This document shows, piece after piece, positions 35,968 to 45,758 of a stretch of 64,000 nucleotides of DNA (within the stretch, counting starts at the first letter, position 1; each line of letters opens with the position of its first letter). A program made the position numbers and the translations under genes. The notes beneath the pieces were generated by a model. That model made no database searches, was not told the DNA's origin, and saw only the letters and a list, made by a program, of their open reading frames with translations. The DNA is from Rotaria macrura (taxonomy: Eukaryota; Rotifera; Eurotatoria; Philodinida; Philodinidae). The stretch is from the NCBI GenBank assembly GCA_900239685.1, contig OENT01000182.1:106231-170230 (forward strand). Direction: 5' to 3'.

Positions 35968-37542
35968 ATGGCCTATTTCAGTAATACACAAGCCGCCACT
36001 GAACACGTCTTAGAAGAAGCATTTGGGGATGTGTTACCCTATCTTGTAGACGAAAGTGTAGTATCTGTTGACTTAAATGCCTACGGTTGTTGTTTTGATG
36101 ATATATTTTCTAATGACTACGATGGCCTCAATTTAAGTGAGGACCTACAATTTTGTGGTACGATATGCGAATTTCTTTTTGATGAATAATAAAATTTTAT
36201 ATATGGTTCTTTTAATAAATTTAGATCAACTGGGAAACTCCATTGAATCCCATGAACTTGAAACCAATTCAACTCCTCTAAACTTACAAAGTTAAAAAAG
36301 ATCACAGAGGAGAAACTGAAATGTTTTATTTTACCCTTCTGAATTCTAGATTTTTCTTTTGAACATGATAATCATCTCGCATTGATTAATAACAACTCTC
36401 TAACAAATACGGGTAACTAAGAAAATTTTTCTAATAGTATTCAATCAGAAAGTATGCCATTTTTTCTTTTTTTCGATTTAAAGACATCCAACAAAGGTCA
36501 GAATCAAATACCAAACAAATCCCATTGTCAAGTTCTGTTGGTGTTGGCCAGGCACAAATAGTGATAAAGATTCGTCCGAAAATTCAAATCGTTAACGCGC
36601 TAGAAGAATTTTATCGGGCACGGTATAAAAGTGATTACTATACACACGAAGGAAAAATACGTCCACCACGTTATGTGACTGACCGCTACGACAATCACTA
36701 TGTCACCCTCAAAGTAGCACCGAATATTGAATGCATGATCCGAGTCGATTGGCTAACAATACCCGATGTATACGGCAATCGATACACCATGCCATATCGA
36801 TTTCAATTAAGTCATGAATCTTGCAGTGAACCAGACAGTAATCCAATATACATCAAAATTAAATCTGACAAAGATGGGATAGTGAAGTTAGTAGTACACC
36901 TCAATTGGTGTTTCGTTGTATTTAATATCATTCGTTTTATTCTAGATTATATCTTGTGTTAATCAAATCGAAACAAGATGCATTGAAGTCAATACAAGCA
37001 TTAGTACCATTTCGAGCACTACAAGATGCTTTTGGTAAATTAGATAAACAAGATTCGAAACACATGTTTCCTTTGCATCCCAAACAATTAATTCGACGGT
37101 ACCAATTAGATAAATCTCAACTAGCATTCACATATTGTTCCCTAAAGTCAAATGGTGAATGTGGTACAGCCGAATGGGATACGACGGCTTATTCATCGAT
37201 TCTCACAGGTAACAAATACTTGGTTTTTGTTCTTACTATAAACTATTGTATAAGGAAAATATTTGTTTTGGTTCATAGAAATACCACCCGAAAGTCAGAA
37301 AAAGAAGCTAATTTCATGTCCCAAGTGTGCACATTCATTTGAATTGTCACTAAATACCGATGGCACGGTCAGCAGTGAACAAACAAAAATTGAAAAACAA
37401 AAATTGAAACGATGTGGCACCAAAACACCAACTAAAGTTATGAGGGTTTGTTTGAAATTTTCTTTTCTTCTCTTCTCGAATTGCTTCAAATAAGTCTTTT
37501 AAATCTTTATTTTAGAATCCAAAACTTCACAAAATAACGTAG
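35968..37542 (+). CDS. RHD7: Rel DNA-binding-domain protein with CPKCAHSF motif (392 aa)
   Basis: Exons 35968-36157, 36225-36290, 36350-36412, 36484-36886, 36946-37208, 37279-37445 and 37516-37542 join in frame to 392 codons. The N-terminus is strongly acidic (about 106 residues; exons 2 and 3, 66 and 63 nt, are phase 1 at both ends). The Rel loop is FYRARYKSDYY (about residue 149-159), followed by RPPRYVTDRYDNHYVTLK, the strand MIRVDWLTI, TMPYRFQ, the NPIYIKIKSD segment, LYLVLIKSKQD, and the closing strand YQLDKSQLAFTYCSL. After a short intron comes LISCPKCAHSFELSL, the motif shared with RHD5 and RHD6, and a basic KRCGTKTPTK tail. There is no IPT domain. The intron that interrupts RHD5 and RHD6 just after the ITL(Q/E) strand is absent here, so the Rel domain is in fewer exons. 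Confidence 0.7.
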
Positions 37543-38973
37543 CCATACTTCGTTCATTACCTGCTAAAAATTTATTCGTCTCAGCAATCAACTATTTCTT
37601 ACGAGGCACTCATATCTAAGTCTATTTATTATATGCATAATGAACATGATGCGAGATTAAATCCAGCTTTTGTATTAAAAAAGAAAACAGTATTGGTTGA
37701 AAAAATTTGTCTACTTGTCATATTTTAGACAGCTCTGAAATATTTTCACTCTCATATTATATATCTTTTCTTGTGTATTTATTCGTCTTAATCTATGTTT
37801 CGAAAAATCATTAAACTTGATGTAATTTCCTGTTTTGTTCAAACAGTTTAAAATAATATGTCACATATTTTTCAGCCGATCGAATAAATTGTTATATCGA
37901 AGAGTACAGAATTACAAGTCCGATGAGCACACATCGAGAAGTATGAGCGGGGCCCGTAGGAAAATGCTAGAGACTTGGAAGCAGGAATCTAGTGAACAGA
38001 TCCGATCGTCAGTTTTATCTGATTCCTCGAAGAAACTAGTAAAACTGGCAGCCGAACATGATCACCGAATTTCTGGCATTTTACTGTCGGTTTCCGCTTG
38101 AAATTCATCAAATTCTACTTCAGCAATTGTCGATTTGGGCCGAAAAGTTTTCATCATCATCAAACTTTCGTTCTTCATTGTTACTAAATATTTCCACACA
38201 TTTGTACATTTAGCCATTAAAAACCATACTGTTAGTAATGCATAGATATAGCCAAGACCTGTGTAACCCCCCTTCTCGACAATAAAAGACCTTGGGTCTT
38301 CTATTATGTTCCAGCGTGAAAATTTTCCAAGGTGGTCGTGTATCAAGAACCAAATTTTTTCCCAATATTTAATTTAAAAGGTTTTCCAGAAAACTAAGGC
38401 GATTTTCAGGGTTTTAAGGGTGTTATTATCGTTATGAACACATTCTCTTAATATTTCCAACTGAAAATCCTAAGAATCAAGCAGATTTTGATGGAAAAAC
38501 ACTAATTAAAATCCCTAATTATCAAAAAATTAATTAATTAAAGGGGATCTTCAATTACGTCGGACGAAATTTTTCTCTAGAGAGATCTTCTATTATAGGA
38601 GGGTCTTGTACTATGGGAGGGCCTTCTATTATAGGAGAGGGAGGGGGTTAGTGTAACTTGTACCCATACGATTAAACTGATCGTTGATCCTGTCTGAGAC
38701 CGAATAAAAAATCAGCTTGAACCTGCTGTACATTTGCCTACTCGAAATGAGTTGTTTGAGTTAGTCCCGAAATACAAGAAATTCAAGAGAAAGTATTTGA
38801 TATCCTTCGATTGACTATTCAATATTAGATTAAATTTCTCTCCGTCACTAATGACTCCGTTTTATCGAAAATCTTTCAACACGAATTCACTTTGCTCATA
38901 ATACTGCGATCCTGGCGCAATTCTGTGTCGAGAATCATGCAGATTGAATATATCAAATAAACTAAGGTCCGTG
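37543..38973. other. Spacer with an orphan frame and a small tandem repeat
   Basis: About 1.4 kb. The 37.87-38.10 kb frame (after an acceptor-like TTTTTCAG) reads as a charged, Ser/Lys-rich peptide with no recognised domain; a minus-strand frame at 38062-38346 overlaps it. Neither is called a gene. The stretch 38540-38660 is purine-rich and has a short tandem repeat. Confidence 0.35.
38586..38641. repeat. Three-copy tandem repeat of about 18 bp
   Basis: The units are TCTTCTATTATAGGAGGG, TCTTGTACTATGGGAGGG and CCTTCTATTATAGGAGAGGG: three head-to-tail variants, the last two bases longer. Confidence 0.75.
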
Positions 38974-39801
38974 ATGATGGATTAAATGTGTTTTGAGCAC
39001 CACACAATATGACAACTGAGCACCGATTTAATTGTATGTGAAAAGAGCACCCAAAAATAAGACAAATGAGCATCGATTTAATTGTATGTGAAATGAGCAC
39101 CGATTTAATTACACGTGAAATAAGGATCAAATTAAAAAACAATATAAATGAGATAAACTCATTTAAAACCGATCGAATTTGCAGTATGTATGGTGACAAG
39201 TATTGCTTTGTAATAAGCTCAGGTCGAATCGGTTAATCTCATGACATTTAATTTATTAAATCCAAAGGACTTATGTTTCACATATAAATCAATAGAAGTA
39301 AATTCGTAAGAATTTCTGTCAGTCAAGGCAAAATGTCAAACAATGAATTTCAAGTTTTAAATCTCGTAAAATCTCTCGATGAGGCTAATGCAATAGTACC
39401 ATAGCATCAAGTATCTAAGTATCGTTCCACAAATTTAACCGATTCTATACTAAATATTCATATAGTTGTAGTCAATATCGGAAATATCCATTATGCCGAT
39501 ATGAAATACAAGTTTACGTTCCAAACAATATATTAATAAAAATTCTTTATAATATTAATAGTTATTGTTTCATCATTGTATTTACTATCTATCTATTGTT
39601 TCTACTTTTCTTCTAAAGAGGATAATTTTATTGTTCATGCGTAATTAAATCGGTGCTCAATAGTCTTCTTTTTCGGTGCTCATTTCACATACAATTAAAT
39701 CGGTGCTCATTTGTCTTATTTTTCGGTGCTCTTTTCACATACAATTAATTCGGTGCTCATTTGTCATATTCTGTGGTGCTCAAAACACACCTCGTCCAAC
39801 A
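38974..39801. mobile_element. Foldback element with internally repeated terminal inverted repeats
   Basis: The left arm (about 38974-39125) and right arm (about 39630-39801) are inverted copies, with outermost shared sequence GTGTTTTGAGCACCACA. Each arm contains a motif GAGCACCGATTTAATTGTAT followed by GTGAAA(A/T)GAGCACC, repeated two to three times in tandem. The interior is AT-rich and non-coding. Tandem subrepeats within inverted ends are characteristic of foldback-type elements. No target-site duplication was clear. Confidence 0.65.
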
Positions 39802-40478
39802 TTTATGATCAACCTTTGATCTCTAGATGAACTAACATAGAAATGAAGAAATTTGGTCCGATTCACTGGAAGAAAAACAAACGTTTACCGAACATTTGTC
39901 ATCAAAAACATGACTCACATCATTCTTCTTGAGTGCAATATCTGATTTTGGGTTTTATTTGACAAACTTAATGATTACGAGATTTGATAAAACCAAACAA
40001 ATGCGTTGCTACGACAAATGCGGTTGTCTTGATCGGGACTTCAGTGACATCTATAAAAAAAACATTGAACTTCTTTTCATAATAAAATATTTACATTTTC
40101 ATGATATTTCATGCATGAAATGAGATTTATTTCGAAGACATTTATCAGTAGAGAGAGATACACTCAACATTTGATTGGATATTGAAAACCTTCATTGATA
40201 CAAAGATGGCCGTTGCTATAATTTTTAGACATTTTCATGCTCTTTCTCGTCCATTCGACACTTCGAAAATGTCATATCTTCAATTATTTCTAACTTATTC
40301 ATTTGGCAAGATTTTCAATTATATATATGTTGTAAAGTCAAATGTCTAGTCTCTCCTTTCAGATTATTGTCCAAGTCCTACTTTAACACATTGTAATAAA
40401 CAAATCGAAAAAAAAGAAAAGTAAATAAAATAGCACTTCGTTTCTTATCGTATAATCTAACATGTAACCAATTATAGA
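39802..40478. other. Spacer upstream of RNPS1
   Basis: About 680 bp, AT-rich, with no recognised gene. It presumably carries the promoter and 5' leader of RNPS1. Confidence 0.35.
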
Positions 40479-41414
40479 ATGACCGTTGAAACAGATACAA
40501 TAAAAAATCCTAAAGAATCTCCATTGAAAGCCAAACGTAAACGTACATCACGCTCAAGTTCAAGTGGATCAAGTTCATCGGGTACAACAAGTTCGTCATC
40601 AGCTTCAAGTCGTTCATCATCGTCGTCGTCATCGAATTCATCGTCGTCGACTAGCCGTTCATCGTCAGCTGCATCTTCACCAGAAAAAAAGAATGATCGT
40701 TCATCAACTAAGGTTATCAATAATAAACCATCAAATAAAAAATCTTTAGAAATCGGATCATCAGTTGACGATTCTAAAAAACCTACTGTTCCAGCAAATC
40801 AAACACACCGTAATTCTAGCCCATCGTCACGTAGACAAGAGAAAGAAAAAGACAAAGAAGCAAAAGTAATTTGCATTCGTCAATTATCATTGAATGTCAC
40901 TAAAGAACATTTAACTGAAATCTTTGGAACATTTGGTGCAATCAAAGATATTGATTTGCCACCACATCGCATACATCCACGTCTTCATTGTGGTTTTGCT
41001 CGTGTTGAGTATGTTACATCAAGTGGTGCTGAACAAGCATGTAAATATATGGATGGTGGACAAATCGATGGACGAGAAATTGTTTGCGTACTTGTTCATG
41101 CTCAACCGTCACATTATACTGGTGACCGAAATCGCCGTGAATCATCACCCTATAATCGAAGACGTCGACGTTCACCATTGCCACCATCACGCCACTACGC
41201 ATCGCAACGACGCATGGGAGATCGTGATCGAGGACGATACAATGAGCGACGAGGTGGATATTCACCACCGCCGCCAAGAAATTATCGACGTGGTCAATCG
41301 CCATCGACATCTAGTCGTCGAACAGGTGCAACTGGTGGTAATACGGCTGAATCACCCAAACGAAAGGAACGTCGATATTCACGATCAAGCTCAAGTGAAT
41401 CAATCAATCAATGA
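40479..41414 (+). CDS. RNPS1: RNA-binding protein with serine-rich domain 1 (RNPS1), intronless (311 aa)
   Basis: A single open frame of 311 codons. Residues about 1-75 are a Lys/Arg start then an almost pure Ser tract (poly-Ser with Arg), the serine-rich domain. Residues about 128-205 are one RRM: KVICIRQLSLNVTKEHL contains RNP2, GFARVEYV is RNP1, and CKYMDGGQIDGREI is almost identical to the KHMDGGQIDGQEI of animal RNPS1. The C-terminus is an Arg/Ser/Pro-rich region (SPYNRRRRRSPLPPSR, RSSSSES). RNPS1 is a nuclear factor of the ASAP/PSAP complexes; it joins the exon junction complex and influences splicing and nonsense-mediated decay. The gene has no intron although its neighbours have many. 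The antisense frame over the Ser tract reads as poly-Asp and is not a gene. Confidence 0.9.
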   Translation: MTVETDTIKNPKESPLKAKRKRTSRSSSSGSSSSGTTSSSSASSRSSSSSSSNSSSSTSRSSSAASSPEKKNDRSSTKVINNKPSNKKSLEIGSSVDDSKKPTVPANQTHRNSSPSSRRQEKEKDKEAKVICIRQLSLNVTKEHLTEIFGTFGAIKDIDLPPHRIHPRLHCGFARVEYVTSSGAEQACKYMDGGQIDGREIVCVLVHAQPSHYTGDRNRRESSPYNRRRRRSPLPPSRHYASQRRMGDRDRGRYNERRGGYSPPPPRNYRRGQSPSTSSRRTGATGGNTAESPKRKERRYSRSSSSESINQ

Positions 41415-43420
41415 AAAAAAAACAACGCTTGTCTTTATATATGTGTGTGTATTAGTTTCCTTTTCTTTTCTTGTGCTTGTTTATTGTTGTTCATGTTGTT
41501 TGTATGAAAAATTCAACAGCAGACAAAAAGAAAGAATAAGAATAAAATTCTTTTGTTTGATTTCACGTTCGTTAATTAAGAATAAATCATCGTTTGATTT
41601 AATTCGAACAAACAAAGATATTCGAATTTTTTCTTTGATTTCAATCAAAAAGAAAGAATAATGTGGTATTTGTTTCGATTATATGATTAATCGATATATA
41701 TATATGTGTGTGTGTGCAAATAGGCTATTTTATGAATATTATTACTGATTGATATTGATTAAAATCACTTCTAATTAAATGTTTTTAATAGCGGTTGTGA
41801 AAATATCGACATGCAAAAAGGAAATATACGTACAACAACGCAAGAAAAATTCAAATATCGACAGAGAATCTTCAGCATAGGCAATAACTTGAAAAGAAAT
41901 TTTACACCAGTCGAGTGATGATGAAATACTTCTTTTACTTTAGCAATTACTGTTCTGGTTGTTTGGAATGTTATTTCGACATGATGGTATTTACCGCATG
42001 AACAATGGTGCTCAATTTAAATCTATTCAACATGGAACAGCCACACAACAAACAAAAAAATATTGGAATCTTTAGGTAACCTACAATGTCAACTGTAATC
42101 CATCTTCAATTTTACAGCTTAGATATCTAGATGATTAGAATTGGAAGAACAATAACAACGTACTAAACGTGCGCAGAACGATCATTGAAGAGAATCTAAG
42201 TTCAAATCATAGAGAACGACCTTGTTTAATTTGGTGTTGACGTCATTTATCTGTAGGCTTTTTATGTGCATAACTATTTTTAAGTAAATGATTTTTATGT
42301 GCGTTTTCGTGCATGTGTTTAAATCTTCCAAATAAATTAATTTTAAATAATATACGAGTGTAAACTTGAATTAAGATGGTAACCATCAACTTTTTTGTTT
42401 TTTACAAAGGAGTAATGTAACTGTATACATTCTGAATTGTCCTATATAAAGATAGCGCATAGTAGACACTAATCATGAATTCATGTGATACTTATCACGA
42501 TCTATTGGTTACCTATTCAGTTAAACTTTGTACTCTATCACCAGATTGAGATGAATAAAAGAAAATCTTGAGTACCGAATTAAATATCAAGAGTAAAGTT
42601 TCGTACAGTAATTTATTCAATAATCGGATTGATATTCAAGAATGCAATGTTAATTATCGTGATAGGAAAAGTAAACAGATGATATTAAGATGAAATTTAT
42701 AATTGCATATAGATTTCTATGCTTTATATTGATAAGTTTATTGTTTTATTATTACAAGCGACGACGAATTCTCATAGAACTTCACTTTTCACACAAAATG
42801 CTTATTGCAATCTCATGTAAAAACATTATATAGGATATTATTTAAATAAAATTTTTTTCCTCGAAGATCTGTCTGTATCAAACGAATCAATCTTAAACAT
42901 TGTCATAGAAACTATGCTAGTTTACGTTCTACTTTAATTTCCGTTTTCGATTAAAAATAGCAATTTAAACAAATGTATATCAACGATTTAGGATGCATAT
43001 CTTGACGAATTTCTATCTCGAAAAACAGCATCGATCATGATTTATTTCATGGATTTGATTATGAAATTTAACTTTTATGTGTCAAAAGGCAATAAAGAAA
43101 GTACTTATAAGAAAATTTAGAAAACATAACTGAAGAAAAACATATGCAGCTTAGCACTGTCGACGATGCTAATTGTTTTCAACAATGAACTTATTTCTTT
43201 CTTAAATGCATGATCTTTTCCATTGAACAACGACGAACTGTAACATCATCAATATTTAATATTCTCTATTGTGGACAATATCGATTTTCTCATAATGAAA
43301 AATATGACTAGCAGTAATTTAAAGAGCGCCTAACTTCTTGAAATAGTTTGTCTATGAAAAACGATTTCTGTAAAACTAGAGTAGAACAAACATCTGTATA
43401 ATTCTAATTAATCATGGTTA
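41415..43420. other. Spacer between RNPS1 and casein kinase 1
   Basis: About 2 kb. The first 250 bp hold A-rich stretches with AATAAA-like signals (for example near 41540 and 41580) suited to RNPS1 3' processing, and a short TA/TG run lies near 41695-41717. The rest is AT-rich with no gene seen. Confidence 0.4.
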
Positions 43421-45024
43421 ATGGCAAATGTACCAAAAATACAAGACGATCCTAATAATAGTGTTAACAATCAAGAAGTAAATGGACGTGATCGTTTAGA
43501 TATTTTATCGACTATAATTTATGATCGTTTTGAAATATTGAACCGAATCGGTTCAGGTTCATTTGGTGAAGTTTTTCTTGCCAAGAATAAAAAGAGCAAT
43601 CTATTCTGTGCTATTAAAACGGAACGAAGTGATTCTAAGCATCCACAACTACGGATTGAACAACAAATATTTTTAACAATGAAAAATTGTAAAATCTTTG
43701 TTCTTAATAATAATCTGCTTTTTATTATCAATATAGATGTTTATATATATATATATACATTTTTAGGTATAGGTTTTCCATCGATGCTAGCAATTATGGA
43801 AGAACAAGGTTTCATTATTCTTGCTATGGATTTACTAGGTCCATCACTTGAAGATTTACTTAATTTTTGTCAGAGAAAATTTAGTAAGAAAACAGTTCTT
43901 ATGCTTATTGATCAAGGTTTTTTACGTATTCAACATATGCATGAACGATCATTAATTCATCGAGATGTAAATAATTTAAACCAATACTTGAAATTTGTCT
44001 CGTACTTGACCACCCAGTGAAAAGTTTTCGCTGATTTTAATCGAATTACTCTGCAAACAAAATTAAAATTGAAATCGATTGATAATTTTGATTATCATGG
44101 ATTATGACTTAATCATTACTTAATATTGTTATTTAATCAGTATGAAAATTTCGGATTAAAATTGATTTTTCTGCAGGAAAATCAAGATTTAAAATCGATT
44201 GATAATTTCGATTCTGTTGCAAAATAGGCAATTTTAATCCGAAATTTTCATACTGATTAAATAACAATATTAAGTAATGATTAAGTCATAATCCATGATA
44301 ATCAAAATTATCAATCGATTTCAATTTTAATTTTGTTTGCAGAGTAATTCGATTAAAATCAGCGAAAACTTTTCACTGGGCAATTTTAGTTGAAACCCGA
44401 TAATTTCCTTATGGGAACTGGTGATAAAGCAAACATACTACATGTTATTGACTTCGGTCTTTGTAAGCAATATCGGAATCCAATGACATATATTCATATA
44501 CCATTGGTCAATAGAAAACGTTTAACAGGCACTGCTCGTTACGCAAGTAAATATCTGCTTCGATCATTTTTCTTTGTTTTTGATATATTTTCTGCATGTT
44601 AATTCAGTAAAACATAGATCTATATATATGTATATATATACATATAGGTATATATACTCATCAAGGATTTGAGCAATCACGTCGTGATGATCTTGAGTCA
44701 TTAATCTATATTCTTATTTATTTATCTAAAGGCGAACTACCATGGATGGGTATAAAAGCAAGTGATAAAACAAAAAAATATGAATTAATAGCTATGAAAA
44801 AAATGAATATAACAGCCAATGAACTATTTAAAAATTTACCTCAACAATACAAAACTATATACAAATATATACGTTCATTAGAATTTAATGAAAAACCTGA
44901 TTACATATATATACGTTCACAAATTCGTTCATTATTTCTTAAATATCAATATAAATATGATTATATCTATGACTGGTATCGTATAGCTAAACGATTGAAA
45001 AATATTCTTGATGATCAAGAGTGA
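43421..45024 (+). CDS. Casein kinase 1-family protein kinase (333 aa)
   Basis: Exons 43421-43688, 43767-43966, 44390-44546 and 44648-45024 join in frame to 333 codons. After about 30 residues comes the kinase domain: the glycine loop GSGSFGEV, the ATP lysine in CAIKTE, the catalytic loop HRD joined across the intron to LKPDNFLMG, the DFG in [11 protein letters not shown], and the CK1-specific [10 protein letters not shown] and [11 protein letters not shown] signatures followed by GELPWMG. CK1 enzymes are monomeric Ser/Thr kinases acting on acidic or primed sites. There is no long C-terminal tail, so it resembles compact CK1 alpha-like enzymes, but the sequence is diverged (LIYILIYL in place of the usual LGYVLMYF). 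The third intron position holds a large perfect foldback element (44013-44380) inside an intron that otherwise would be only about 55 bp. Confidence 0.88.
44013..44380. mobile_element. Perfect 152-bp inverted repeat (MITE-like) in CK1 intron
   Basis: The arms 44013-44164 and 44229-44380 appear identical as reverse complements over all 152 positions, from CCCAGTGAAAAG to CGGATTAAAATTG, around a 64-bp spacer. The intron around it retains an ordinary donor (GTAAAT at 43967) and acceptor (TTTTAG at 44384-44389). There is no coding content. The transcript would form a very long hairpin between HRD and the LKPDN codons. Confidence 0.8.
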
Positions 45025-45758
45025 TTCAATGTCGATGGCATATACGTTTATTAATTTTCTTGTTCAATTAATATTCAAGAAGAAAAAGAAAAAGAACGAC
45101 CAATAACTTAACGAAATGATATGCAGTATGATGCCGTCTAACCTTTGATATACATGGCCTCATCAAAAAAAGAAGATCAGTGAAATAAAGGAAATCGAAT
45201 TTGTCGTCGTTCTCATCGACCAGACATCTCAATTTTTTTCAATTATATCTTACTCACAAAAGAATGTCTATTGAATTTATATTGTGCCTCATTTTATGCA
45301 ATGTTGATTCATGATTATGAGAGTTCAAAAAGTAACCAAACAGTACGAAGAATGAAAAGAAGCCATCATCTGTTGCTTCTGGGCAAAGACTATTCTATAA
45401 ATAAAGGTACGGTGGTTGTATTCACTTATATTTCATTCTCATCAACATACGCGTCATATGAATCTTTAGCTTTCTATATCGATGAATAAAAAAAACGACC
45501 TTATTCTCTTCTTCTTTGATACGTGTATTTAAATAAAGTCACTTTATCCATCTATTCATTAGTCTTCTTGACATTTACTTCCTCTTTCTTGTTCACAATC
45601 TTATGTCATCTTTCTATGTACGTATGGTTAAATAAGTTCATGAGTTTCATCGTATAGCTAGGTGTGAAAAATTGTCAATAACGTTGATGTATGTGTGCAT
45701 GTGAAAACAAAACGAAAACTTATCATATTATTTTCGATTCGTGTAATTTGAGAAAAAT
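45025..45758. other. Spacer between CK1 and EF-hand gene
   Basis: About 730 bp. AATAAA-type signals occur near 45398 and 45530. The frame at 45271-45489 has no recognisable motif. No repeat was seen. Confidence 0.35.

Noticed and set aside
373-37542. Reading the cluster as STAT, p53, Runt or CSL-type factors
   Set aside because: The Arg-x-Arg-Tyr-x-Cys-Glu loop followed by YPTIE/HPM-type strands, and the GGEAI...VRF...QNGQEIARVDFLY order in RHD1, match Rel proteins and not those families. Formal profile searches would still be decisive.
40472-40720. Minus-strand frame reading as a Glu/Asp-rich protein
   Set aside because: It is the antisense of the poly-Ser tract of RNPS1; the acidic composition follows directly from the complement of TCA/TCG codons.
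40924-41661. A 245-codon frame overlapping RNPS1 in another frame
   Set aside because: Its His/Val-rich composition is the shifted reading of the RNPS1 RRM and Arg/Ser region, and the RRM is unmistakable in the main frame.
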